From: an uncultured Actinomycetes bacterium
Lineage (GTDB): Bacteria > Actinomycetota > Actinomycetes > Nanopelagicales > Nanopelagicaceae
Length of the DNA stretch: 5,622 bases
NCBI GenBank assembly: GCA_903932885.1
Contig: CAIZHT010000217.1
Coordinates: forward strand, 1-5,622
Direction: 5' to 3'
The position numbers and the translations under genes were made by a program. The notes below the pieces were generated by a model. That model was not told the DNA's origin, made no database searches, and saw only the letters and a program-made list of their open reading frames with translations. Below are positions 1-5,622 of this stretch, in pieces. Position 1 is the first letter of the stretch, and the number at the start of each line of letters is the position of its first letter.

Positions 1-36
1 GATATCGAAAAGGTGAAAGCCGCACGTAAGCAGTAG
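1..36 (+). CDS. C-terminal tail of an unidentified upstream gene (partial)
   Basis: The frame starting at base 1 reads eleven residues (DIEKVKAARKQ) and ends at a TAG at 34-36, two bases before the hemW start. The tail is charged and lysine-rich, and it carries no diagnostic motif. In many Actinobacteria the gene before hemW is lepA (elongation factor 4), whose products often end in a variable basic tail. LepA is therefore a guess from gene order, not something the sequence shows. The 2-nt spacing suggests co-transcription with hemW. It is also possible that these bases are non-coding and the frame is open by chance, since it is only 12 codons long. Confidence 0.4.
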   Translation, partial: DIEKVKAARKQ

Positions 37-38
37 CT

Positions 39-1163
39 ATGTCAGGCCTTTCGTTTTACGTTCATATTCCATATTGCATCAAGAGATGCGGATATTGTGA
101 TTTCAATACCTACACACCTAATGAATTACAAGATGGTGCAACTCTAGAAATAGTGAGCAACGATTACATTGATGCTGTTCTCAAGGAACTCGATAGCGCT
201 CCAACCGATGTGGTTCCCACAATATTCTTTGGTGGCGGAACTCCAAGCCTTTTACCAGCAGCTGACCTAGGGCGAGTAATTACTGCTATTCGCAATCGCA
301 ACGGGCTCACAGATGATTGCGAAATTACATTAGAGGCAAACCCAGATTCTGTAACGCCAGAGAAGATGCGCCAGTATCTAGATGCAGGGTTCAATCGAAT
401 CTCATTTGGAATGCAATCAGCTGTGCCACACGTTCTTGCAACCTTGGATAGAACTCATAATCCAGCCAATGTCGCAAAGGCAGTTGAGATGGCGCGCGAA
501 GCAGGATTTTCAAGTCTGAGTGTTGATCTCATTTATGGAACACCAGGGGAGTCGCTAGAGGATTGGCGAACAAGTATTGAGTCAGCACTTTCACTGGGTG
601 TTGATCACATAAGTGCTTACGCGCTCATCGTTGAAAGCGGAACAAAACTTGCAGCACAGATCAAACGTGGAGATATTTCCATGCCCAACGATGACTTGAT
701 GGCTGATATGTATTTACTTGTCAATCAAATGTGTAATCAAGCAGGCCTGCAATGGTATGAACTCAGTAATTGGTCAAAGCCAGGCCATGAATGTCGCCAC
801 AACATTGCATATTGGGAGAATAAGAATTGGTGGGGCCTTGGACCTGGTGCTCATTCACATATTGATGGAAAAAGATTCTGGAATCTCAAACATCCAACAA
901 CGTATAAAGCAAAATTATTTGGTGGAGAGAGCCCGATATTAGATAGTGAAATTTTGACGGAAGAGCAGATGAGAGATGAATCAATAATGCTTGCAATTCG
1001 CATGCGAGAAGGAATTGATATCTCATCCCTGACACCAACGCAGTTAGAGCGAATTGAAAGTTATCGCGAAAGTGGCCACATCAGCATGGTTGATAAACAT
1101 CTGCAATTGAGCCCACAGGGACGCCTCATCGCTGATCGAATCGTGCGCGAATTAGTTATCTAG
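39..1163 (+). CDS. hemW: HemW, radical SAM heme chaperone
   Basis: This 374-residue protein is the HemW member of the HemN-like radical SAM family. HemW binds heme and a 4Fe-4S cluster, and is thought to deliver heme to respiratory enzymes; it is not a coproporphyrinogen oxidase. The radical SAM cluster motif is C13-x3-C17-x2-C20 followed by D21-F22. True HemN has a further cysteine at the position of F22, so HemW is the better name. SAM-domain landmarks follow in order: GGGTPS at 65-70, EANP at 99-102, RISFGMQS at 120-127 and DLIYGTPG at 163-170. The HemW-typical stretch YELSNW (240-245), H254-N255 and GLGPGAHS (266-273) leads into the C-terminal HemN_C region. Length is normal for the family. 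The ATG at 39 is the first start after an in-frame stop at 27-29, and no Shine-Dalgarno is correctly spaced before it. Older annotations often mislabel this family as HemN or 'oxygen-independent coproporphyrinogen III oxidase'. Confidence 0.95.
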   Translation: MSGLSFYVHIPYCIKRCGYCDFNTYTPNELQDGATLEIVSNDYIDAVLKELDSAPTDVVPTIFFGGGTPSLLPAADLGRVITAIRNRNGLTDDCEITLEANPDSVTPEKMRQYLDAGFNRISFGMQSAVPHVLATLDRTHNPANVAKAVEMAREAGFSSLSVDLIYGTPGESLEDWRTSIESALSLGVDHISAYALIVESGTKLAAQIKRGDISMPNDDLMADMYLLVNQMCNQAGLQWYELSNWSKPGHECRHNIAYWENKNWWGLGPGAHSHIDGKRFWNLKHPTTYKAKLFGGESPILDSEILTEEQMRDESIMLAIRMREGIDISSLTPTQLERIESYRESGHISMVDKHLQLSPQGRLIADRIVRELVI

Positions 1164-1177
1164 TATCCTCGGCCACT

Positions 1178-1516
1178 ATGAACACTACGCATAATGTGAT
1201 TGTCGCTTTTCTTGCTCTTATTTTCGTTATCTCCGGATTATCAAAGGCGAGCGGAAATGAGAAAGGGCTCTCTGGCACGCGCGAAGTCAATGTCAAAGAT
1301 TGGATGGCGCGCCTCATTGGCGTCGTTGAAGCACTGGCCGCACTTGGTTTAGTGACAGGACTTCGCTTTACATGGATGCAATGGGTTCCACTCCTAGTTT
1401 TGTGGGTCACGATGGCTGGCGCTATTTACTTCCACTTTCGCGCCAATAAACCAAAGACTGCATTCCCCGCATTCTTTCTTCTGACACTTCTATCTGTTGC
1501 AATCGTTACTATCTAA
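1178..1516 (+). CDS. Small four-helix DoxX-like integral membrane protein
   Basis: The product is a 112-residue hydrophobic protein with four likely membrane segments, at about 7-23, 43-61, 68-86 and 96-111. The first segment carries a conserved-looking ISGLSK motif (18-23). The second begins at WMARLIGVVEALAALGL (42-58), and the third ends in GAIYFHFRANKPK (81-93). This pattern (short helix with GLxK, a polar loop, then RLIGxxExxxALGL and a YFHxR end) resembles DoxX-like/DoxX_2 proteins; MauE-type proteins are a related alternative. Some DoxX relatives are linked to redox or oxidative-stress membrane complexes, but no catalytic residue is evident and no function can be assigned here. The gene lies 14 nt after hemW and 5 nt before hrcA, so it is probably co-transcribed. 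The ATG at 1178 is chosen because membrane helix 1 begins just after it. No Shine-Dalgarno is visible. The coding frame is intact and its base use resembles the neighbours. Confidence 0.8.
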   Translation: MNTTHNVIVAFLALIFVISGLSKASGNEKGLSGTREVNVKDWMARLIGVVEALAALGLVTGLRFTWMQWVPLLVLWVTMAGAIYFHFRANKPKTAFPAFFLLTLLSVAIVTI

Positions 1517-1521
1517 AAATT

Positions 1522-2535
1522 ATGTCATCTCGTCGTCTAGAAATTCTTCGCGCCATCGTTGATGAGTATGTGGCGACTCAAGAACCTGTGGGTTCTAAGT
1601 CGATTGCAGATCGTCATGGCCTTGGAATTTCTCCTGCGACGATTCGAAACGAGATGGCAGTACTAGAAGATGAAGGTTTGATTACTCAACCTCATACAAG
1701 TGCAGGCCGTATTCCAACAGATTTGGGTTATCGCGTTTTTGTAGACAAATTAGCAACCGTAAAGCCGCTATCAAGTGCAGAGCGTCGTGCTATCGAAACT
1801 TTCCTTGAAGGTGCTCTAGATTTAGATGATGTAGTCATGCGAACAGTTCGCCTGTTGGCAGATGTCACTAAGCAGGTAGCAGTTGTTCAATATCCAACGA
1901 TGGTGAAGTCACGAGTGCGCCACGTTGAAATAGTTTCACTTACAAGTTCGCGCCTGATGGTTATTTTGATTACTGATGCTGGTCGTATCGAACAGCGTGC
2001 AATTGAACTTACTAAAGATGTGCCAGATCAGTTTATTTCTGCAATTCGTAATCAACTCAATAATGCCATGATGGGCCAAAGTCTTCCAGATGTTGCTGAG
2101 CGCTTGACTGGAATTATGGAGAGTTACTCCACGAGTGATCGTCGCGATGTTGCCATCGTTTTATCTACCGTTATTGAAATGGCAATGGAGCAACCAGAGC
2201 AAAAAGTTGTACTTGCAGGAACAGCGAACTTAGCTAGATTCCAAGAGGATTTTTCAACGCAAATGCATCCTGTACTTGAAGCCCTTGAAGAACAAGTTGT
2301 ATTGCTTCGTTTACTCGGTGATGCAAATGAGACGGTAAAGGTTCGTATCGGTTCTGAGCAGAGCGAAACAAATCTTCGTTCAACCTCATTAGTAACTGTT
2401 GGATACGGCAGTGATAGTTCACCACTAGGTGCACTTGGAATTATCGGGCCAACCCGTATGGATTATGCAGGCTCGATGGCAGCAGTTTCAGCCGTTGCAC
2501 GATACGTTGGTCGATTCATAAACGAGGGCGTGTAA
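1522..2535 (+). CDS. hrcA: HrcA, heat-inducible transcription repressor
   Basis: HrcA represses class I heat-shock genes (groES/groEL and, in some bacteria, dnaK) by binding the CIRCE inverted repeat; GroEL modulates its activity. The 337-residue product has the N-terminal winged helix-turn-helix: RRLEILRAIVDEYV (4-17), EPVGSKSIA (21-29) and the recognition helix SPATIRNEMAVLEDEGLI (37-54), then the family hallmark HTSAGRIPTDLGYR (58-71). The middle GAF-like and dimerisation region follows. The C-terminal part carries IGPTRMDY (308-315) and a final helix AAVSAVARYVGRFI (320-333), both typical of HrcA. Length is normal and the frame is unbroken. The ATG at 1522 lies 5 nt after the preceding stop and has an A/T-rich upstream stretch without a Shine-Dalgarno. 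The stop at 2533-2535 touches the dnaJ start, a pairing (hrcA-dnaJ2) common in Actinobacteria. No CIRCE element is visible upstream, so control by HrcA itself is not evident here. Confidence 0.96.
   Translation: MSSRRLEILRAIVDEYVATQEPVGSKSIADRHGLGISPATIRNEMAVLEDEGLITQPHTSAGRIPTDLGYRVFVDKLATVKPLSSAERRAIETFLEGALDLDDVVMRTVRLLADVTKQVAVVQYPTMVKSRVRHVEIVSLTSSRLMVILITDAGRIEQRAIELTKDVPDQFISAIRNQLNNAMMGQSLPDVAERLTGIMESYSTSDRRDVAIVLSTVIEMAMEQPEQKVVLAGTANLARFQEDFSTQMHPVLEALEEQVVLLRLLGDANETVKVRIGSEQSETNLRSTSLVTVGYGSDSSPLGALGIIGPTRMDYAGSMAAVSAVARYVGRFINEGV
2524..2528 (+). promoter_or_regulatory. Shine-Dalgarno (GAGGG) for dnaJ inside the end of hrcA
   Basis: GAGGG lies 7 nt before the GTG at 2536, within the last codons of hrcA. 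It is the only well-placed Shine-Dalgarno-like sequence among the seven starts in the window. It supports the GTG at 2536 as the dnaJ start and suggests translation coupled to hrcA. Confidence 0.6.
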
Positions 2536-3636
2536 GTGGCCGATCACTATCAAACATTGGGTGTATCACGCGATGCCTCAGCAGATGAAATAAAAAAGGC
2601 CTATCGCAAGATTGCGCGAGAGCTCCATCCCGATGTAAATCCTGATCCATCTGTTCAGGATAGATTCAAGGAAGTAACTGCTGCGTATGAAGTATTGAGT
2701 GATTCACAGAAGCGTCAGAACTACGACATGGGTGGAAGTAATTTCGGTGGCGGTGGATTCGGTGGCGGTTTTGGCGACATCATGGATGCATTCTTTGGTG
2801 GCGGCGGATCACGAGGTCCTCGTCCTCGCACACGTCAGGGTCAAGATGCACTCATTCGCATCGAAGTTGATTTATTTCAAGCATGCTTTGGAATAGAACG
2901 CGAAATATCTGTTGAAAGCGCAATCGCATGTGAAAAGTGTCAAGCAACTGGATGCGCCGATGGTGCTTCACCAAGTATGTGTCAGGTGTGTAAGGGACGC
3001 GGTGAAACTCAACATGTGATGCGCTCTGTCCTCGGTCAAGTCATGACTTCACGTCCGTGCAACGCCTGCCAAGGATATGGAAGCGTAATCACACATCCAT
3101 GCCGTGAATGCGGAGGAGATGGACGCGTTCGTGCGCGTCAAACAATTGCAATCAAAATTCCACCTGGGGTAGAAACAGGAAATCGAATTCAATTATCTGG
3201 TCGTGGTGAAGTTGGTGCAGGTGGTGGACCAGCAGGTGATCTCTATGTAGAAATAGTTGAATCAGAACATGAATTTTTAGTTCGAGATGGCGAAACTCTG
3301 CATATGACTCTTGGAATTTCTATGAGTGCTGCTGCTTTGGGTACAACAGTTAGTGTCGAAACACTCGATGGTTCAACAGATGTTCAAGTAAAGGCTGGAA
3401 CGCAAAGTGGTGCAACTGTTGGCATCAAAGGTAAAGGTATGACACGGCTTCGCAGTAGCCATCGCGGAGACCTCATTGTTCATATTGAGGTTCAGACTCC
3501 AACAAAGTTGAGCCGTGATGAAGAAGAATTACTCAAGAAATTTGCTGATCTACGGGGTGAAAAAGTAGGCGATGGCCACGTAAAAAACCATGATGGAAGC
3601 CTTTTTAGTAAATTTAGAGATGCGTTCAACCGCTAA
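2536..3636 (+). CDS. dnaJ: DnaJ, Hsp40 co-chaperone (DnaJ2 type)
   Basis: DnaJ delivers unfolded clients to DnaK and stimulates its ATPase in the cytoplasm. The 366-residue product has the complete type I layout. The J domain spans about 4-66 ([20 protein letters not shown] with HPD at 31-33). A Gly/Phe-rich linker covers about 66-92. The zinc-binding region has four repeats: CEKCQATG (132-139), CQVCKGRG (149-156), CNACQGYG (175-182) and CRECGGDG (189-196). Two C-terminal beta domains bind substrate ([18 protein letters not shown] at 208-225 and on), and the tail ends in [12 protein letters not shown]. All eight zinc cysteines are present. The first repeat has alanine where the CxxCxGxG consensus has glycine. 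The GTG start directly follows the hrcA stop and is supported by the J domain beginning at once and by an upstream GAGGG. Pairing with hrcA fits the DnaJ2 paralogue of Actinobacteria; a second dnaJ in a dnaK-grpE operon elsewhere would be expected. Confidence 0.96.
   Translation: MADHYQTLGVSRDASADEIKKAYRKIARELHPDVNPDPSVQDRFKEVTAAYEVLSDSQKRQNYDMGGSNFGGGGFGGGFGDIMDAFFGGGGSRGPRPRTRQGQDALIRIEVDLFQACFGIEREISVESAIACEKCQATGCADGASPSMCQVCKGRGETQHVMRSVLGQVMTSRPCNACQGYGSVITHPCRECGGDGRVRARQTIAIKIPPGVETGNRIQLSGRGEVGAGGGPAGDLYVEIVESEHEFLVRDGETLHMTLGISMSAAALGTTVSVETLDGSTDVQVKAGTQSGATVGIKGKGMTRLRSSHRGDLIVHIEVQTPTKLSRDEEELLKKFADLRGEKVGDGHVKNHDGSLFSKFRDAFNR
2743..2769 (+). repeat. 12-bp direct repeat in the Gly/Phe linker of dnaJ
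   Basis: TTCGGTGGCGGT occurs at 2743-2754 and again at 2758-2769, a 15-nt period. A near copy (TTTGGTGGCGGC) lies at 2794-2805. The repeat encodes the Phe-Gly-Gly-Gly units of the flexible linker between the J domain and the zinc region. It is a low-complexity coding repeat and could support slippage-driven variation in linker length, but nothing here shows that it does. Confidence 0.7.
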
Positions 3637-3638
3637 CA

Positions 3639-4349
3639 ATGCTCACCTTATTCTTCGTTGAAGATTTGCCAACAAGTCCTGGCGCAATCTATGAATTCGA
3701 TGGCGATGATGCCCACCATGCTGTGCGCGTATTACGGATGACGGCAGGGGAAATTTTTATGCTCAGCGATGGCGCTGGCGCTTGGTCCGAGGTAAAAGTT
3801 TTTGCCGTGAAGAAGAAGTCACTAGAAGTTCAAGTCTTGACTACCGGTTTTCAAGAACCGCTACGCACATCGATTACGGTTGTTCAAGCAATTCCTAAAG
3901 GAGATCGCGCAAAAGAGGCAATCGAATTACTTACCGAAGCAGGCGTTGACACAATTATTCCTTGGACCTCTAGTCGAAGCATCGGTAAAGGAACAGATAA
4001 ATTTGCAATTACGGCCAGAGAGGCAAGTAAGCAATCTCGTCGCTTACGAATCCCACATGTTGTGGATGCAGCAAGTACTGAACAAATCTGCGCACTCATC
4101 AAGCAATCTAGTTGCACAGTTGTTTTCCATGAAAGCGCGCCTAGTGCATTGAGTGAACTAAAGCTTCCCTTAGGTATTGCAGATCTTGTCATCATCATTG
4201 GCCCAGAAGGTGGAATAACCGATGATGAATTAGCGCGCTTTACTGATGCAGGTGCGATGCTTTCTCGAATGGGGCGCCCGGTTCTGCGTTCGGCGCATGC
4301 AGGTATTGCGGCAGTTTCAGCTCTCTGTGCAAAGTTACAGGTATGGTAA
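3639..4349 (+). CDS. rsmE: RsmE, 16S rRNA (uracil-1498-N3)-methyltransferase
   Basis: RsmE methylates N3 of U1498 of 16S rRNA (E. coli numbering), close to the decoding centre, using S-adenosylmethionine. The 236-residue product has an N-terminal PUA-like RNA-binding part (about 1-70) with HHAVRVLRMTAGE at 26-38. The SPOUT-type methyltransferase domain with its C-terminal knot follows: KGDRAKEAIELLTEAGVD (87-104), EASKQSRRLRIP (128-139), the cofactor-loop motif IGPEGG (187-192) and the knot strand MGRPVLRS (211-218) before the final helix. Length is normal. The knot strand is followed by A219-H220-A221-G222, where many relatives have a threonine near position 220; this may be lineage variation. 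The ATG at 3639 is 2 nt after the dnaJ stop, has no Shine-Dalgarno, and probably depends on coupling to dnaJ translation. Position after dnaJ and before a HIT gene is a recurrent actinobacterial arrangement. Confidence 0.95.
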   Translation: MLTLFFVEDLPTSPGAIYEFDGDDAHHAVRVLRMTAGEIFMLSDGAGAWSEVKVFAVKKKSLEVQVLTTGFQEPLRTSITVVQAIPKGDRAKEAIELLTEAGVDTIIPWTSSRSIGKGTDKFAITAREASKQSRRLRIPHVVDAASTEQICALIKQSSCTVVFHESAPSALSELKLPLGIADLVIIIGPEGGITDDELARFTDAGAMLSRMGRPVLRSAHAGIAAVSALCAKLQVW

Positions 4350-4353
4350 AGAC

Positions 4354-4701
4354 GTGTCTTTAGATCCCACATGTTTGTTCTGTAAAATCATTGAAGGTGA
4401 TATTCCTGCCGATATTGTCTTTAGAAATGAGAATGTGGTCGCCTTCAATGACATTGCTCCACAAGCCCCAACTCACGTTTTGATAATTCCAACGCTTCAT
4501 GTTGAAAATGGTGGCGAGCTAGCAAAGTCATCACCAACAATTACTGCCGAACTATTCAAAGTGGCAGAGCAGATTTCTAATGAGCGCGGACTTAGTGGCT
4601 ATCGCACTGTTTTCAATACTGGCGCCGACGCTGGTCAGAGCGTTTTTCACGCTCACATGCATCTGCTAGGCGGCCGTGCACTGGCTTGGCCACCTGGTTA
4701 A
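4354..4701 (+). CDS. HIT-family (HINT-like) nucleotide-binding hydrolase
   Basis: This 115-residue protein belongs to the histidine triad superfamily, in the HINT branch, whose members hydrolyse purine nucleoside phosphoramidates and similar adducts in the cytoplasm. The triad is H99-A-H101-M-H103-L-L, with H101 the expected nucleophile. Other HINT landmarks are FCKIIEGDIPADIV (9-22), APQAPTHVLIIP (35-46) and a final LLGGRALAWPPG (104-115). C7 and C10 form a CxxC that, with H49 and H99, would make the structural zinc site found in many bacterial HIT proteins; this assignment is inference. The GTG at 4354 is preferred: it is 4 nt after the rsmE stop and the family homology starts within a few residues. 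The same frame stays open back to an ATG at 4246, but that start would overlap rsmE by about 100 nt and add residues with no family resemblance. The physiological substrate is unknown. Confidence 0.92.
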   Translation: MSLDPTCLFCKIIEGDIPADIVFRNENVVAFNDIAPQAPTHVLIIPTLHVENGGELAKSSPTITAELFKVAEQISNERGLSGYRTVFNTGADAGQSVFHAHMHLLGGRALAWPPG

Positions 4702-4718
4702 AGATAGATTTGCCACCA

Positions 4719-5622
4719 ATGGAGCGCACACTGATCACCGTACCTAATGCCATTCCTATGGTTGCTTTGATCGGTCCTCATGACGAAAATTTACGAGTCA
4801 TTGAAGCATCATTCCCATTAGTAAATATCACCGTACGGGGAAATGAAATTACCCTTCGTGGCGCTCACGTTGATTGCCAAACAATTGAAGATTTATTCAA
4901 CGAGATGATGGTTGTCATTCGTTCAGGAAATATTCTCAATGCGGATGCGGTCAAGCGCTCTATAGCAATGCTCAATCAAATTCCTCAAGAGCATCCAGCA
5001 GAAGTTCTCTCTCTCAATATTGTCAGCAATCGTGGTCGCACTATTCGCCCAAAGACTGCAAATCAGAAGAAGTATGTCGATGCAATTGAAGAGAACACCA
5101 TTACTTTTGGTATTGGTCCTGCTGGTACAGGTAAAACTTATTTAGCGATGGCGATGGCCGTTTCGGCCCTGCAGCAGAAAAAAGTAAATAAGATTATTTT
5201 GACAAGGCCTGCAGTTGAAGCAGGGGAGCACTTAGGTTTCCTTCCTGGAACATTGTCAGAAAAGATTGACCCCTATTTACGACCACTCTTTGACGCCCTC
5301 AACGACATGATTGATATTGAATCCATTCCTCGTTTGATGCAATCAGGAGTTATTGAAGTTGCTCCTTTGGCATATATGCGTGGACGTACGCTCAATGATG
5401 CATTTATTATTTTGGATGAGGCTCAAAACACAACACCTGAGCAAATGAAGATGTTCCTCACTCGCCTTGGCTTCGGTTCCAAAATGGTTGTAACTGGCGA
5501 TGTAACCCAGATTGATTTGCCCAATGGTCAACATTCAGGGCTGCGAGTTATTAGAGATATTCTCAAAGAGATTGACGATATTGCATTCCTAGAACTCACC
5601 GCCGAAGATGTTGTCAGGCACA
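4719..5622 (+). CDS. phoH: PhoH-like P-loop ATPase (YbeZ type), 3' end missing
   Basis: The frame from ATG 4719 runs without a stop to the right edge, giving 301 complete codons; a short C-terminal portion is missing. Members of this family (YbeZ/PhoH) are ATP-binding proteins linked to RNA processing and ribosome maturation, often partnered with the nuclease YbeY. An N-terminal KH-like part comes first (ENLRVIEASFPLVNITVRG at 23-41, then AVKRSIAML at 77-85). The linker SNRGRTIRPKTANQKKYVDA (103-122) leads to the ATPase core. The Walker A motif is GPAGTGKT (133-140), LTRPAVEAGEHLGFLPG follows at 161-177, and the Walker B region is FIILDEAQN (229-237), then TRLGFGSKMVVTGDVTQIDLP (248-268). All key residues are intact. 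An in-frame TTG at 4710 is an alternative start adding three residues, but ATG 4719 fits the usual N-terminus. Neither has a clear Shine-Dalgarno. The gap from the HIT stop is 17 nt, the widest in the window. ybeY would be expected just beyond the edge. Confidence 0.95.
   Translation, partial: MERTLITVPNAIPMVALIGPHDENLRVIEASFPLVNITVRGNEITLRGAHVDCQTIEDLFNEMMVVIRSGNILNADAVKRSIAMLNQIPQEHPAEVLSLNIVSNRGRTIRPKTANQKKYVDAIEENTITFGIGPAGTGKTYLAMAMAVSALQQKKVNKIILTRPAVEAGEHLGFLPGTLSEKIDPYLRPLFDALNDMIDIESIPRLMQSGVIEVAPLAYMRGRTLNDAFIILDEAQNTTPEQMKMFLTRLGFGSKMVVTGDVTQIDLPNGQHSGLRVIRDILKEIDDIAFLELTAEDVVRH

Noticed and set aside
1161..1166. TAGTAT as a -10 promoter element for the DoxX-like gene
   Set aside because: It includes the hemW stop codon, has no matching -35 sequence about 17 nt upstream, and one six-base match in AT-leaning DNA is expected by chance.
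1156..1410. An 84-codon minus-strand open frame over the DoxX-like gene
   Set aside because: The + strand frame gives a coherent four-helix protein with family resemblance, while the minus-strand frame shows no membrane pattern or motif.
2746..2805. G-rich tract in dnaJ as a G-quadruplex
   Set aside because: The G runs are only two to three long and are explained by Gly codons in the linker; at best a weak two-layer structure.
3582..3606. A-tract, CCATGATGG and T5 near the end of dnaJ as a terminator
   Set aside because: The inner palindrome has a one-base loop and the outer pairs are only A-T; it is inside dnaJ coding sequence and not a stable hairpin.
3845..3860. Inverted repeat CGGTT-TTCAAG-AACCG in rsmE
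   Set aside because: A five-base stem that does not extend further, located in coding sequence; this is at chance level.
3946..3974. TTGACA-N17-TCTAGT as an internal promoter within rsmE
   Set aside because: The -35 is perfect but the -10 matches only four of six positions, and the bases encode a conserved part of RsmE; not enough to call a promoter.
4246..4353. Longer start for the HIT protein at ATG 4246
   Set aside because: It would overlap rsmE by about 100 nt and add 36 residues that do not resemble HIT proteins; the homology begins just after the GTG at 4354.
3884..4372. A 162-codon open frame on the minus strand opposite rsmE
   Set aside because: It lies almost wholly antisense to a well-supported rsmE, its translation has no recognisable domain, and its Ser/Ala-rich composition is what the opposite strand of this coding sequence would give.
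4710..4718. TTG at 4710 as the phoH start
   Set aside because: It is possible but adds only three residues, has no better ribosome site than ATG 4719, and ATG is the stronger start codon.
5343..5534. A 63-codon minus-strand open frame inside phoH
   Set aside because: It is antisense to the conserved Walker B region of phoH and has no recognisable features.

Overview
This window is a compact stretch of bacterial chromosome. Every gene lies on the + strand and runs left to right, and nearly every base is coding. The order is hemW, a small DoxX-like membrane protein gene, hrcA, dnaJ, rsmE, a HIT-family gene and phoH. From general knowledge, hrcA-dnaJ-rsmE-HIT-phoH is an order seen in Actinobacteria. 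Several protein features are also actinobacterial in style: a DnaJ2-type DnaJ paired with HrcA, a zinc-type HIT protein with an N-terminal CxxC and a C-terminal WPPG, and a typical actinobacterial PhoH. The base composition looks AT-leaning for that phylum (mid-40s % GC judged by eye, not counted). Together with spacers of 0 to 17 nt this suggests a small-genome, low-GC actinobacterium, such as a planktonic freshwater or marine lineage. That placement is inference.

Layout. Bases 1-36 are the last codons of an upstream gene that cannot be identified from so short a tail. HemW (39-1163) follows after 2 nt, then a four-helix DoxX-like protein (1178-1516), the heat-shock repressor HrcA (1522-2535), DnaJ (2536-3636, GTG start directly abutting the hrcA stop), RsmE (3639-4349), a HINT-like HIT protein (4354-4701, GTG start) and PhoH (4719 to the right edge, incomplete). 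No stretch longer than 17 bases lacks a gene. I saw no tRNA, rRNA, mobile element, CRISPR array, convincing terminator or CIRCE operator.

Function. The genes cover heme delivery to respiratory enzymes (HemW), control and execution of protein folding under stress (HrcA, DnaJ), 16S rRNA modification (RsmE), nucleotide phosphoramidate hydrolysis (HIT) and an RNA-linked P-loop ATPase (PhoH) that usually sits before the rRNA-maturation nuclease gene ybeY. The spacing suggests one transcription unit or a few overlapping ones. I found no sign of a novel system: this is a conserved housekeeping block. The points worth a second look are modest: the uncharacterised membrane protein between hemW and hrcA, the near absence of Shine-Dalgarno sequences, the in-frame zero-gap hrcA/dnaJ junction, and the lack of CIRCE.
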